A stretch of 64,000 nt of DNA from NCBI RefSeq assembly GCF_004216575.1, contig NZ_SGWW01000001.1, forward strand, positions 744,001-808,000, in the 5' to 3' direction. The notes under the pieces are model-generated. The model saw only the letters and a list, made by a program, of their open reading frames with translations. It did no database searches and was not told the DNA's origin. This DNA comes from Microcella putealis (GTDB taxonomy: Bacteria > Actinomycetota > Actinomycetes > Actinomycetales > Microbacteriaceae). Below are positions 48,354 to 58,362 of this stretch, piece by piece; positions within the stretch are counted from its first letter, which is position 1, and every line of letters starts with the position of its first letter. The position numbers and the translations under genes were made by a program.

Positions 48354-49364
48354 TTACAGGCCGAACAGCTCGTCCTCGTCTAGCCACTTCGACACCTGGT
48401 GCTCGGCCACCACGCGACGAATCGTGCCCGAACGCGAGCGCAACACGATCGACTCCGTGCGAATCATTGGCCCGTCGCGCAGCACCCCGCGCACGAGCTC
48501 GCCGTCGGTGACGCCGGTGGCGACGAAGAAGGTGTTGTCGCTGCTCACGAGGTCGTTCGCCTCGTAGACGTGGTCGAACGTGAGGCCCGCCGCCGCGCCC
48601 TTCTCTCTCTCGTCGTCGGTGCCGGGCGCGAGCTGCCCCTGAATGAAGCCACCCAGCGCCTTCACCGCACACGCCGTGGCAACACCCTCGGGGCTGCCGC
48701 CCGTGCCGATCGCCATATCGATGCGGGTGTCGTGGCGGGCAGCGTTAATTCCCGCCGCCACGTCGCCGTCGAGGATGAGGCGCGTGCCGGCGCCGGCCTC
48801 GCGAATCTCCTCGATGAGTCGCTGGTGGCGCGGCCGGTCGAGCACGGCGATGCGCATCTGGTCGACGCGCTTGCCCTTTGCCGCGGCGAGCGCCCTAATG
48901 TTCTCGCCGACCGACTGGCGAATGTCGACGACGCCGATGCCCTCGTGCCCCGTGACGATCTTGTCCATGTAGAAGACGCTCGAGGCATCCAGCATCGTGC
49001 CGCGGTCGGCGACCGCGATCATCGAGATCGCGTGGCTGCGCCCGGCCGCCGTCAGCGAGGTGCCGTCGATCGGGTCGACGGCGATGTCACACATCGGGCC
49101 GTTTCCGGTGCCGACCTGCTCGCCGTTGAACAGCATGGGGGCGTTGTCTTTTTCGCCCTCCCCGATGACGACGACGCCCGTGAAGTTGACGGTCCCCAAG
49201 AATTTGCGCATCGCATCCACCGCCGCGCCGTCGGCGGCGTTCTTATCGCCGCGGCCGATGTAGGGCGCTGAGCGGATCGCGGCGGCCTCGGTCGCCCGCA
49301 CGAGCTCCATGGCGAGGTTGCGGTCGGGGTGGAGGAACAGGGTTCCGGTTTCGGTGGTCACCAC
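48354..49364 (-). CDS. glpX: fructose-1,6-bisphosphatase class II
   Basis: A 336-residue GlpX phosphatase that makes fructose-6-phosphate in gluconeogenesis. The metal-site motifs GEGEKDNAPML and VDPIDGTSL, and the segment IGTGGSPEGVATACAVKALGG, are characteristic. GTG at 49364 has AGAAGGA upstream; the longer frame beginning at 49493 would run through the promoter. It is divergent from fbaA, which acts in the same pathway. Confidence 0.96.
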   Translation of the reverse strand: MVTTETGTLFLHPDRNLAMELVRATEAAAIRSAPYIGRGDKNAADGAAVDAMRKFLGTVNFTGVVVIGEGEKDNAPMLFNGEQVGTGNGPMCDIAVDPIDGTSLTAAGRSHAISMIAVADRGTMLDASSVFYMDKIVTGHEGIGVVDIRQSVGENIRALAAAKGKRVDQMRIAVLDRPRHQRLIEEIREAGAGTRLILDGDVAAGINAARHDTRIDMAIGTGGSPEGVATACAVKALGGFIQGQLAPGTDDEREKGAAAGLTFDHVYEANDLVSSDNTFFVATGVTDGELVRGVLRDGPMIRTESIVLRSRSGTIRRVVAEHQVSKWLDEDELFGL

Positions 49365-49507
49365 AGTGGCGTCCTTCTCTCGGCGTCGATCAAACGGATG
49401 AACGGACGCGCCGGGTGGTAGACAGCGCCCGCCCAGCCTAGCGGCGCGACGCACCCCGCTGGCTAGACTCGGAGCCGTCCCACGCACCCCCACGCACGAG
49501 GAGCCTC

Positions 49508-50536
49508 ATGCCCATCGCCACCCCCGAGCAGTACGCCGAGATGCTCGACAAGGCCAAAAAGGGCGGGTTCGCCTACCCCGCCATCAACGTCTCGTCGTCG
49601 TCGACGATCAACGCCGTGCTGCAGGGCCTCACCGAGGCCGGCTCTGACGGCATCCTGCAGGTCACCACCGGTGGCGCCGACTTCTTCGCCGGCCAGAGCG
49701 TGAAGGCCCGCGCCTCGGGCGCCCTCGCCTTCGCCGCGTTCGCCACCGAGGTCGCCAAGAACTACCCCATCACCGTCGCGCTGCACACTGACCACTGCCC
49801 GAAGGACGCCCTCGACGGCTTCGTCATGCCGCTCATCGAGGCGAGCGAGGCCGAGGTCAGGGCCGGCCGCAACCCGATCTTCCAGTCGCACATGTGGGAC
49901 GGCTCGGCCGTGCCGCTCGCCGAAAACATTGAGATCGCCCGCGAGTTGCTGCCCCGCATGAAGAGCATCAACGCGATCCTCGAGGTCGAGATCGGCGTCG
50001 TCGGCGGCGAGGAAGACGGCGTGCAGCACGAGGGCTCGAACGACGCCCTGTACACGACCCTCGGTGACGTCGAGCAGGCCGTCGAGGCCCTCGGCCTCGG
50101 CGAGAACGGCCGCTACATGGCCGCCCTCACCTTCGGCAACGTGCACGGCGTCTACAAGCCTGGCAACGTGAAGCTGCGCCCCGAACTACTCGCCGAGATC
50201 CAGCAGGGCATTGCCGCGAAATACGGCACCGGCGCCCTGCCGCTCGACCTCGTCTTCCACGGCGGCTCGGGCTCGACCGACGCCGAGATCGCCACGGCGG
50301 TGCAGAACGGCGTCATCAAGATGAACATCGACACCGACACGCAGTACGCCTACAGCCGCTCGGTCGCCGACAGCGTGCTCAAGAACTACGACGGCTTCCT
50401 CAAGGTCGACGGCGAGGTCGGCAACAAGAAGGTCTACGACCCGCGCGCGTGGGGCAAGGCCGCCGAGACCGCCATGGCGAAGCGCGTCGTCGAGGCGACG
50501 CAGCAGCTCGGCTCGGCCGGGCACTCGGGCCGCTAA
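49508..50536 (+). CDS. fbaA: class II fructose-bisphosphate aldolase
   Basis: A 342-residue zinc-dependent aldolase that interconverts fructose-1,6-bisphosphate and the triose phosphates. Zinc and catalytic residues are seen in LHTDHC (His93, Asp95, His96). The segment EVEIGVVGGEEDG and the phosphate-binding FHGGSGS follow. A strong GAGGAG precedes the ATG, and TAGACT (49464-49469) is a likely -10. It shares an intergenic region with glpX. Confidence 0.97.
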   Translation: MPIATPEQYAEMLDKAKKGGFAYPAINVSSSSTINAVLQGLTEAGSDGILQVTTGGADFFAGQSVKARASGALAFAAFATEVAKNYPITVALHTDHCPKDALDGFVMPLIEASEAEVRAGRNPIFQSHMWDGSAVPLAENIEIARELLPRMKSINAILEVEIGVVGGEEDGVQHEGSNDALYTTLGDVEQAVEALGLGENGRYMAALTFGNVHGVYKPGNVKLRPELLAEIQQGIAAKYGTGALPLDLVFHGGSGSTDAEIATAVQNGVIKMNIDTDTQYAYSRSVADSVLKNYDGFLKVDGEVGNKKVYDPRAWGKAAETAMAKRVVEATQQLGSAGHSGR

Positions 50537-50542
50537 AGCCTG

Positions 50543-51763
50543 CTAGCTCTCCCCCGGCTCATCACGGTGAGCCGGCGTCGCACGGGGCGTGCGCTGCACC
50601 AGCGGCGTGCGCCCCGTCGGCGTTTCGGCGGCCGCCTCGAACGCCACCTCCAGGTCGGCGCCGTCGCGCCAGCGGATGTCGCGCACCGCCGCCGACAGCG
50701 ACACGTAGTACGGGGCGAGGAACGTCACGCGCCGCCCCTCCGGCAGCGTGGTCGAGATGCGCATGGCCACGGCCACGTGCAGATCATCGGATGCGCGAAG
50801 CGCGATTCGCGCGGACACGAAGCCCGATTCGGGGTGCGCCATCAGCGCATCCAGCATTGCCCGCAGCGCGGTGCGCTGCGCGACGGTGAGGCGGTCGGCG
50901 AGACGATCCGGGTCGTCGAGTTCGACGGGGTGGCCGCGCACGACGCGTTCGAGCCAGGTGGCGGTCGCCTCGGCGAGCAGCGTGTGCCTCAGGTCGAGGG
51001 CGAGCGCCCGCGAGCGCTGAATGTCGCTCTCGTCGACGGAGCCGCGCTCGGCAACGCCGCGCAGAAAGGCGACGGCCGACGCGAGCTGCTCGCTCACCTC
51101 GCTGTCGACACTGTGCGCGAGCGCCCGGTCGTCGATGCCCGCCACGCCGGCCGTTGGGCGCGGCAGGGGCCGCTCACTCCACTGCACGAGTCGGCGCACG
51201 ATCGAGCGCGAGAGTACGGCGCTCGTCGTCGTGCCGGCAACGATCGGGGTGATGGCGATCACGACGGTGGTGAACGCCGGCCATGTGGGGTTGTCGGGCA
51301 CGACCAGCGCGAGCGTGATGACGGCCGTGCTCGCGAGCTGCACGATGCCGAGGGTGATGATCGCGAACGAACGCAGGTAGGGGGCGGCGGCGATGAGCAG
51401 CAGCGAAATCGCGAGCGGCGCCCACCACAGGGTCAGAGCGAACGCGTCGCCGCGATAGCCGAGGGCCGACAGCAGCACCCCGCCGACCATGAGCGGGGAC
51501 AGCGCCGCAACGACGACGGGGCTGAGTAGCCCGCGCGGCGGCCGACTGCGTGCGTGGATGAGCGCGCCCGCCGTGACGAGCACCCCAAGCGCCGCCCACT
51601 GCAGCGCCCAGCCCATCGTTGAAGGCGCCCGCTCGCTGACAATGGCGAGCGCACCGTAGACAGCGAGGACGAGCGTCGCCGTCACGGGCATGCCCGAGGT
51701 CGTGACCCAGCTGATCGGGTCAACGGACCAGGGCGAGGTGCTGCGGCGGCTAGCCACGGTCAC
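50543..51763 (-). CDS. membrane protein with degenerate histidine-kinase-like domain (cassette 2 partner)
   Basis: A protein of about 406 residues. The N-terminal half has about five to six membrane helices. The C-terminal half has a helix pair at the place of the kinase dimerisation domain but no phospho-acceptor His, then a beta-rich end with TLPEGRRVTFLAPYYVSLSAAVRDIRW. This ending is shared with the cassette 1 partner, which has LPEGRRTAVLAPYYLSAKSVVRDISW. No ATP-binding G-box is seen, so it looks like a pseudokinase (inference). GTG at 51763 lies within the 3' end of the kinase gene; GTG 51757 is possible. Function unknown. Confidence 0.7.
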   Translation of the reverse strand: MTVASRRSTSPWSVDPISWVTTSGMPVTATLVLAVYGALAIVSERAPSTMGWALQWAALGVLVTAGALIHARSRPPRGLLSPVVVAALSPLMVGGVLLSALGYRGDAFALTLWWAPLAISLLLIAAAPYLRSFAIITLGIVQLASTAVITLALVVPDNPTWPAFTTVVIAITPIVAGTTTSAVLSRSIVRRLVQWSERPLPRPTAGVAGIDDRALAHSVDSEVSEQLASAVAFLRGVAERGSVDESDIQRSRALALDLRHTLLAEATATWLERVVRGHPVELDDPDRLADRLTVAQRTALRAMLDALMAHPESGFVSARIALRASDDLHVAVAMRISTTLPEGRRVTFLAPYYVSLSAAVRDIRWRDGADLEVAFEAAAETPTGRTPLVQRTPRATPAHRDEPGES

Positions 51764-53006
51764 GCTCCTCGGCCGGCGTGACGGGCGCCGCGCACGCACC
51801 CGCACCCGCCGACGCTGACGATGCCGCGGCCGGCGTGATCGGCACGCGAAGCATCACCGTCGTGCCCTCATCACCCGACCACACCCGGGCCGAGCCCCCG
51901 ATGGCTCGCATGCGGCCGTGGATCGACTCCCGCAGCCCCAGCCGATCGGAACCGACGGCGGCCGGGTCGAAGCCGTGGCCCGCGTCGACCACGAGCACCG
52001 CGATGGCGTCGTCGCGCTGACCGATGACCAGCTCGGCGCGAGCGGTTCCGGCGTGTGCGGCGACGTTGTCGAGGGCGGCTCGCGTCGCGCCGACGAGGGC
52101 GTCGAGAATCGTCGCCGGCACCTCGGCCGTGACCTCCTCCGCCCCGCTCACCTGCACGGTCACGCCGTTCCAGCGGTAGCCGTCGGCGAGGTCGAGCAGC
52201 GCTTGGGCGAGCGGGGCGGGGGCGACGTCGGCGTGACGACCGGCCCGCCGCGGCTCAGTGGGGCGCGCGATCGCGTCGAGGTCCTTCACGATGTGGGCGC
52301 GCATCCGATCAGAAATCACGCCGGGGGCGTGCGAGACGGCCGCGAGGTCGGCGAGCACCGTGTCGTGAACGGCGGCCGCCGCTCGGCGCTGCAGCTCGCG
52401 CTCGCGCTCGTCGATCAGCACGGCGCGCTGCACGGCGAGAAATTCGGGGATACGCTGCTTCGCCCGATGCCGCACCGACGCGAGCAGACCAAACCCTGAC
52501 AGCGCGATGAGCCCGACGATCAGCGGGCCGTAGCCGACCGGACCGAGCTCTCCGAGCGCCAGCCACCCGCCGACGAGGCTCGCGTAGGCGACCGCCATTC
52601 CGGCGAGGGTCCAGCGCACGCCGCTACGCGCGCTGCCGGCAAGCGCGCCCACGAGTGGCAACGCCGTGGCGACGCGATTGAGCAGGAATGGATCAGAACC
52701 CACGTCGGCAAGCGTGACGAGGGCGACCACGCTCGCCGCGGCCGCAACGCCCCCGCCCACGAGGTACAGGGTGGCCGTGCGCACCGAGGGGGTCGCCAGC
52801 AGCAGCGCGGCGAGCAGGGCCATGGCGATGGCCGGGGCGAGGGCGAGGGCGATCGACCCGTCGAGACGGCCAGCTGCCGACACAACGTCGATGATCATCA
52901 CGGTGGTGAGCAGCGATCCGATGAGCGCGACGGTGCGCATGGCCGACGAGAGCCCAGAGACGACGACCGCGGCGGCGACGTCGCGGGGTAGAGCAACGGT
53001 GCGCAT
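51750..53006 (-). CDS. NarL-type membrane sensor histidine kinase (cassette 2)
   Basis: A 418-residue protein with five to six membrane helices (about 15-175), a short coiled linker, a HisKA_3-like dimerisation domain with His214 in AAVHDTVLADL, and an ATP-binding domain. The latter shows an N-box ALDNVAAHA, a G-box VVDAGHGFD, GLRESIHGRM and GTTVML. It pairs with the following gene. It is a close paralogue in layout of the cassette 1 kinase 46 bases beyond its partner. No response regulator is adjacent. Signal unknown. Confidence 0.85.
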   Translation of the reverse strand: MRTVALPRDVAAAVVVSGLSSAMRTVALIGSLLTTVMIIDVVSAAGRLDGSIALALAPAIAMALLAALLLATPSVRTATLYLVGGGVAAAASVVALVTLADVGSDPFLLNRVATALPLVGALAGSARSGVRWTLAGMAVAYASLVGGWLALGELGPVGYGPLIVGLIALSGFGLLASVRHRAKQRIPEFLAVQRAVLIDERERELQRRAAAAVHDTVLADLAAVSHAPGVISDRMRAHIVKDLDAIARPTEPRRAGRHADVAPAPLAQALLDLADGYRWNGVTVQVSGAEEVTAEVPATILDALVGATRAALDNVAAHAGTARAELVIGQRDDAIAVLVVDAGHGFDPAAVGSDRLGLRESIHGRMRAIGGSARVWSGDEGTTVMLRVPITPAAASSASAGAGACAAPVTPAEERDRG

Positions 53007-53052
53007 GCGTCTCCCCTCGCGGTCAGGTTAGTGGAGCGGGTTCACGTCTCGC

Positions 53053-54198
53053 TCAGTGCTCGCCGTCGACGTCGAAACGCACGACGAGCGAGCGGCCGTT
53101 CGTCCACGAAATATCGCGCACGACCGACTTGGCCGACAGGTAGTACGGGGCAAGCACGGCGGTGCGACGCCCCTCGGGCAGTTCGAGGTCGAGCGTGAGG
53201 GCCACGGCGACCTGGCCGTCGGCTCCCGGTGCCAGTTCGAGCCGGGCCGCGTACACCCCCGCCTCCTCGTCGGAGAACACGCCGTCGATGAGGGCGAGAA
53301 TGGCGGCCCGCTGATCGAGCGAGACGCGGTCGGCGAGGCGGTGCGGGTCAGTGACGTGCACGGCTCGCCGGGCAATCACGGCGCCGAGCCACCCGCTGCC
53401 GTCGCGGTCGACGAGCGCCGTGCGCAGCTGACCGGCGAGGCGTGCCGCGTGCTCACGCTCGGCGGGGCCGACCGTGCCGCCGTCGGCGATCGCGGTGAGG
53501 AATGGCAGCGCCTCCACGGTCAACGCTCCCCGCGTCGTGCGGTCAACGACGGCGACGGCTGGTTCGCGCAACGGCGCTGCCGCGAGCGTGTCGACCAGCC
53601 CGGCCCGCCACGCCTCGACTTCCTCGATGAGCAGACGGGTCAGGAAGGTGCCGCCAATCAGGGCGAACAGGGGCGAGGATGCGGCGATCACGATCTCCGC
53701 GCCCGGCGAGACCGCATCCAACGGCTCGGTCACGAGCACGGCGGCGAGGATGCTCGCGCCGGCCACCATGACACCCGCCGGCAAGAAGACGCGGCCGGGC
53801 ACGAATGGGCTGAGCGACATGACGACGAGCGCGGCGGCAACCGGCGCCCACCACAGTTCGGGCACGACCGGATCGCCTGTTCCCGAGCCCCCGCGGGCGA
53901 TCCCCCACGCGCTGGTCAGCACGGCGGCGCTCGCGAGTACGGGAACCGCCATCGCCGGCGCGAGACCGAAGCGGCGACGCGTCGGACGCGCCGCCAGGTG
54001 GATCAGCAGCGTGCCGCTGGCCGCGAGCGCGATGGCGACCCACTGGTAGATCGGCGCATCCGCACCCTGGCCACCCAGCAGCACGCCGCCCGCCCCAAGC
54101 AGCGCGATCACGAGCGGAACCCACGCGGTAACGAGCGACGCGGTCAGCCAGCTGAGCGTGTCGACGTCTTGCGCCGAGCGGCGCCACCACGTCGTCAC
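53053..54198 (-). CDS. membrane protein with degenerate histidine-kinase-like domain (cassette 1 partner)
   Basis: A 381-residue protein: five to six membrane helices (about 15-180), then a helical segment, LPFLTAIADGG, that lines up with VLSDLAAIAHG of the coupled kinase but lacks its His. The region AAILALIDGVFSDEEAGVYAARLEL sits where the kinase has its N-box. No G-box follows. The ending LPEGRRTAVLAPYYLSAKSVVRDISW matches the cassette 2 partner. The start codon overlaps the kinase stop (GTGA), so the two are coupled. Function unknown; probably forms a complex with the kinase. Confidence 0.72.
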   Translation of the reverse strand: MTTWWRRSAQDVDTLSWLTASLVTAWVPLVIALLGAGGVLLGGQGADAPIYQWVAIALAASGTLLIHLAARPTRRRFGLAPAMAVPVLASAAVLTSAWGIARGGSGTGDPVVPELWWAPVAAALVVMSLSPFVPGRVFLPAGVMVAGASILAAVLVTEPLDAVSPGAEIVIAASSPLFALIGGTFLTRLLIEEVEAWRAGLVDTLAAAPLREPAVAVVDRTTRGALTVEALPFLTAIADGGTVGPAEREHAARLAGQLRTALVDRDGSGWLGAVIARRAVHVTDPHRLADRVSLDQRAAILALIDGVFSDEEAGVYAARLELAPGADGQVAVALTLDLELPEGRRTAVLAPYYLSAKSVVRDISWTNGRSLVVRFDVDGEH

Positions 54199-55442
54199 GG
54201 CGCCTCCCCGTCGCTCGCCGAGCCGCGTGGGACGGCCAGGAGCACCGTCGTGCCGGCTTCGGACGACCAGATGCGTGCCGTGCCCCCCGCCCGCTCCATG
54301 CGACCGATGATCGCTTCGCGCAGGCCCAGCCGGTCGACCGGAACCGCGTCGGTGTCGAAGCCGAGCCCGTCGTCGACGACCAGCACGGTCAAGCGGTCAT
54401 CGTCGCCGCCGACGGTGAGCTCGACCCGCTCGGCCTGCGCGTGCCGACGCACGTTGTCGAGTGCCGCACCCACCGCGCCGTGCATCGCCTCGGCCATCGC
54501 CGGATCCAGCCCGTCGTCGCGCAAGAGGTCGACGCCGGTGAGATCGATTCGGCCGCCGCGCCAGCGGTGATCTTCGACCAGTTCGAGGAGGGCGCGACCG
54601 AAGGTGCCCTCGCGCGGCACGATCGAGACCGTGCCGGTGTCGGAGGCGGTCGCCCCGGCGAGCCGCGCGAGGTCAGCGCGAATGCGGTCGCGCATCCGCT
54701 CATCCAGGGGGCCCTCGCCGTGCGCGATGGCCGCCAGGTCGGACAGCACGGTGTCGTGCACGACGGCAGCCGCCGCGCGCTCGCGGCGTCGGCGTTCGTC
54801 GGCGCGCCGCGTTTCTCGAGCGATGTCACGAAAGGCGGGAAGCCTGCCGCGGGTGCGGCGCCATCCGATGTCGACGACGGCAAACGCCGCGGCCATGATG
54901 GCGGCGTCGACGGCGCGGTCGGGCGAGAGCCGCAGTGGCTCGCCGGCGATGAGGTGCCCCACGATCAGGGCGATGGTGCCGAGCGTGAACCCGGTCGCGA
55001 TCCAGCCGATGCCCCCCAGCCCGCGGGCACCCAGGGCGCCGACGAAGGTGAGGGCGACCGCTGCCCCCTCGACGATGTAGCCGTCTCGATCACCCAGGGG
55101 GGCCGCGTAGGGAACCGCGAGGGCGACGTAGGCGGTGCCGACGATGAGGCCGACGCCCATGTGCAGCAGCATCGTCGCCCGCCGAGGACGCAGGGCGAGC
55201 AACACCGAGGTGCCAAAGACCGGCACCCAGGCGAGCACCAGGGCGAAAACCCCGTCGCTGACGCCCGCCGACACCGCTGCGTCGCCAATGACGGCGAGCA
55301 CGAGCAGCAGGGCTGCGGGGCCGATCCACCGCATGGCGGCGCTCAACCCCCGCACCAGGCCCGCTGCGGAAACGCCGCGGGGAGCCGGCAGCGCTGAAGG
55401 CCGCACGGCCGGGGGCACGCCGGGAGCCAGGTCGGACGTCAC
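54195..55442 (-). CDS. NarL-type membrane sensor histidine kinase (cassette 1)
   Basis: A 415-residue protein with about six membrane helices (about 30-190), a charged helix, and a HisKA_3-type box with His229 in AAVVHDTVLSDL. The ATP-binding domain follows with N-box ALDNVRRHA, G-box VVDDGLGFD, GLREAIIGRM and GTTVLL. Key residues look intact. GTG at 55442 lies 19 bases after the ispH stop, so the cassettes may be co-transcribed with ispH. No response regulator is encoded in the window. Confidence 0.85.
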   Translation of the reverse strand: MTSDLAPGVPPAVRPSALPAPRGVSAAGLVRGLSAAMRWIGPAALLLVLAVIGDAAVSAGVSDGVFALVLAWVPVFGTSVLLALRPRRATMLLHMGVGLIVGTAYVALAVPYAAPLGDRDGYIVEGAAVALTFVGALGARGLGGIGWIATGFTLGTIALIVGHLIAGEPLRLSPDRAVDAAIMAAAFAVVDIGWRRTRGRLPAFRDIARETRRADERRRRERAAAAVVHDTVLSDLAAIAHGEGPLDERMRDRIRADLARLAGATASDTGTVSIVPREGTFGRALLELVEDHRWRGGRIDLTGVDLLRDDGLDPAMAEAMHGAVGAALDNVRRHAQAERVELTVGGDDDRLTVLVVDDGLGFDTDAVPVDRLGLREAIIGRMERAGGTARIWSSEAGTTVLLAVPRGSASDGEAP

Positions 55443-55461
55443 CGCCGCGACCCCATGGCCG

Positions 55462-56541
55462 CTAGTTCCGGGTGCGGCCGCCGAGCGCGCGCTCGTCGCG
55501 CTCGCCCGTGGCCGTTGTCCGCAGCTCCTTCGGCAGAGAGAACATGAGGTCCTCCTCAGCCGTCTTCACGATCTCAACGTCGTCGAAGCCGGCGTCTTTC
55601 AGGTCGGCGAGCACCTGCTCGACGAGCACTTCGGGGACGCTGGCGCCGCTCGAGACGCCGACGCTTGACACGCCCTCGAGCCACTCCTGCTTGATCTCAC
55701 TTGCGTAATCAACGCGGTACGCCGCCTTGGCGCCGTACTCGAGGGCGACCTCGACGAGTCGCACACTGTTCGAGCTGTTCGCGGAGCCCACGACGATGAC
55801 GAGGTCGGCCGAGGGTGCGACCTTCTTGATCGCCACCTGGCGGTTCTGCGTGGCGTAGCAAATGTCATCGCTCGGGGGATCGGCGAGGTGCGGGAAGCGC
55901 TCGCGGAGGCGGCGCACCGTCTCCATCGTCTCGTCGACGCTGAGGGTCGTCTGCGACAGCCAGATGAGGTTCTCGGTGTCGGGCACCTCGATGCGGTCAG
56001 CCTCGTCGGGGTCGTTGACGAGGATGGTGCGCTCGGGCGCGTGGCCCATCGTGCCTTCCACCTCTTCGTGACCGGCGTGGCCGATGAGCAGAATCCAGTA
56101 GTCCTGCTTGGAGAAGCGCACGGCTTCGCGGTGCACCTTCGTCACGAGGGGGCACGTGGCGTCGATCGCCTGCAGTTCGCGATCGGCGGCACCCTGCACG
56201 ACCGCGGGGCTGACGCCGTGCGCCGAGAACACGATGTGGGAACCCTCGGGCACCTCGTCGACCTCGTCAACGAAGATGGCGCCACTCTTTTCGAGTTCGG
56301 AGACGACGTGCACGTTGTGCACGATCTGCTTGCGCACGTAGACCGGAGCGCCGTACTGCTCGAGCGCCTTTTCAACGGCGATGACCGCGCGATCGACGCC
56401 CGCGCAGTAGCCGCGGGGCGCGGCCAACAGCACCCGTTTGGGCCCCGTGACCGACGGGTCGGGGCGGAGGCGCTCGCGGCGCTCAGGGACGACGGGCGCG
56501 GTGAGGGTGGTGCCGAGGGCGCCGTTCGTGATCGTGGACAT
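55462..56541 (-). CDS. ispH: 4-hydroxy-3-methylbut-2-enyl diphosphate reductase
   Basis: The last enzyme of the MEP isoprenoid pathway; it makes IPP and DMAPP. A 359-residue protein with the three iron-sulfur cysteines Cys46 (RGYCAGVD), Cys130 (DATCPLV) and Cys228 ([10 protein letters not shown]), the conserved SAHG (His108) and the Ser/Asn substrate motif SANSSNS. The first 30 residues are a polar extension. ATG at 56541 has TAGACT seven bases upstream, so it is leaderless. Confidence 0.97.
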   Translation of the reverse strand: MSTITNGALGTTLTAPVVPERRERLRPDPSVTGPKRVLLAAPRGYCAGVDRAVIAVEKALEQYGAPVYVRKQIVHNVHVVSELEKSGAIFVDEVDEVPEGSHIVFSAHGVSPAVVQGAADRELQAIDATCPLVTKVHREAVRFSKQDYWILLIGHAGHEEVEGTMGHAPERTILVNDPDEADRIEVPDTENLIWLSQTTLSVDETMETVRRLRERFPHLADPPSDDICYATQNRQVAIKKVAPSADLVIVVGSANSSNSVRLVEVALEYGAKAAYRVDYASEIKQEWLEGVSSVGVSSGASVPEVLVEQVLADLKDAGFDDVEIVKTAEEDLMFSLPKELRTTATGERDERALGGRTRN

Positions 56542-56584
56542 CGTGGCCAGTCTACGGGGCGGTTCTGGGCATCCGACCGGCCGG

Positions 56585-57409
56585 TCAGTCGACGTCGCGC
56601 CGCAGGGTCGTCGCCGCCGCAAGAGCGACAAGCGCGAGGCTCAGCACCGCAAGCACGAGCCCGCCTTCGAGCCTCGTGAGCGGCTCGATGACGCCGGGCA
56701 CGGTCGGATCGAGTTGGCCGATCGACGCGAGGATGCCGGCCCCGACCAGCGAGTCGGTCGCGGCCCCGGGGAGGTAGCGGGCGGCCTCCGCAGACCACTC
56801 GGCGGCACCCGCCACGATGCGCAAGATCGGCTCCACGAATTGCGTGAAGACGAGCACGATGACGATCGCGGCGATCTGGCTCGTGAGCAGGGCGCCCAGG
56901 CCGAGGCCCAGCAGCGACCAGAGGGCGCAGGCCAGCACCGTGCGCGCCAGGAGCCCGAGCACCTCGGGTTCGGCGAGCAACGGATCGGTGCCGAACGCGG
57001 CTAACACCGGTGCGCCGGCGGCGACCGAGACAACGGCGCCGATCACGCCATACAGGGCGCCCAGCACCAGCGCGACAATCAGGCGCCCCGCCAACACGAC
57101 GACGCGACGCGGCTGCGCGAGCAGCGTGGGCGTGAGGGTGCGCCAGCGGTACTCGCTCGTGGCCAGCAGCGCTCCGAACAGCAGCGGCACGACGAGCGCC
57201 ACGCTCGTCGTCGAGCTGTACACGAGCGGAGCGGCCACCTCGGCGGGAAGTGGACCCGGGCCATTTAGCTCCGAGCTCGAGACGAAGAACGCAAAGCCGC
57301 CCGCCGTGACCGCGACGTACAGGCCGAGCACGACCGCGAGAATCCACCAGGTGCGCAGCGAGAAAACGCGCAGCAGTTCGGCGTGAACGGCGCGACCGAG
57401 GGCCCTCAT
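56585..57409 (-). CDS. ABC-2 type transporter permease
   Basis: A 274-residue membrane protein with six hydrophobic helices in the ABC-2 exporter arrangement, with a polar loop after helix 1 and [16 protein letters not shown], an amphipathic region before helix 3, typical of this group. ATG overlaps the stop of the upstream ATPase gene (ATGA at 57409-57406), so they form one exporter. Substrate unknown. Confidence 0.9.
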   Translation of the reverse strand: MRALGRAVHAELLRVFSLRTWWILAVVLGLYVAVTAGGFAFFVSSSELNGPGPLPAEVAAPLVYSSTTSVALVVPLLFGALLATSEYRWRTLTPTLLAQPRRVVVLAGRLIVALVLGALYGVIGAVVSVAAGAPVLAAFGTDPLLAEPEVLGLLARTVLACALWSLLGLGLGALLTSQIAAIVIVLVFTQFVEPILRIVAGAAEWSAEAARYLPGAATDSLVGAGILASIGQLDPTVPGVIEPLTRLEGGLVLAVLSLALVALAAATTLRRDVD

Positions 57410-58362
57410 GCGGCGACCTCCCCCGCGAAGGCGCTTGAGGCATCCGTCGTCGTGTCAGTGGCCGCCGCATCGTCCGCCGTGAGGCGCAGGAAGATCGACT
57501 CGAGGTCGTCGCCGAGCGGCGCCAGCAGCGTCAGCGGGATTCCAGCGGCGAGCGCCGCCCGCCCGACGGCGTCGGCGTCGAGCCCGGTGGCCACCAGATG
57601 GCCATGGTCGGGGGTGTCGATGCGGGCTCCGGCGGCGGTCAGCGTCGCGCTGAGGGCCGCGCGGTCGGCCGCGTCGACGCGCACCCGCGCCTCGACGCCG
57701 GCCGCGAGATCGTCAAGGGCCCCCGTCATGACGATGCGGCCGCGCGCGATCACGACCACGTCGTCGACCGTCTGGGCGACCTCGCTCAACACGTGGGACG
57801 ACAGCAAGATGGTGCGACCCTCCGCCGCGAGCTCGCGCAGAAAGACGCGCATCCACGTGATGCCGGCAGGGTCGAGGCCGTTGATCGGTTCGTCGAGCAC
57901 AAGCACACCGGGGTCGCCGAGCAGCGCGGCGGCGAGACCCAGCCGCTGGCGCATGCCGAGCGAATATCCGCCCACCCGCCGGTCGGCGGCATCGCTCATG
58001 CCGACGCGGCGCAGCACGGCCTCGACCCGCTCAGCGTCGAGGCCCGCGGCGATCTGCAGCACGCGGAGGTGATCGCGGCCGCTGCGGCCGGGGTGAAACA
58101 CATCGGATGAGAGGGATGCACCCACGCGCCGCGCCGGGTCGTCGAGCGCCGCGTAGGCGGTGCCGCCGAACGTCGCTGTTCCGCTCGTGGCGCGGGCGAG
58201 GCCGAGGAGCACGCGCAGCGTGGTCGTCTTACCCGCGCCGTTGGGGCCAAGGAAGCCCGTGACGCGGCCGGGCTGGGCGGAGAAGGTGACGTTCTCGACG
58301 GCCGTGATGGCCCCGAAGCGCTTCGTCAACGCGCGAATATCTATGGGAGTGCTTGTGGGCAT
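57406..58362 (-). CDS. ABC transporter ATP-binding protein (ABC-2 exporter type)
   Basis: A 318-residue ATPase with Walker A GPNGAGKTTT (about 39-48), signature LGMRQRLG, Walker B LVLDEPINGLD and switch His in SSHVLSE. The C-terminal 100 residues are an added regulatory domain. It drives the coupled permease. It is divergent from xseA. Confidence 0.94.
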   Translation of the reverse strand: MPTSTPIDIRALTKRFGAITAVENVTFSAQPGRVTGFLGPNGAGKTTTLRVLLGLARATSGTATFGGTAYAALDDPARRVGASLSSDVFHPGRSGRDHLRVLQIAAGLDAERVEAVLRRVGMSDAADRRVGGYSLGMRQRLGLAAALLGDPGVLVLDEPINGLDPAGITWMRVFLRELAAEGRTILLSSHVLSEVAQTVDDVVVIARGRIVMTGALDDLAAGVEARVRVDAADRAALSATLTAAGARIDTPDHGHLVATGLDADAVGRAALAAGIPLTLLAPLGDDLESIFLRLTADDAAATDTTTDASSAFAGEVAA

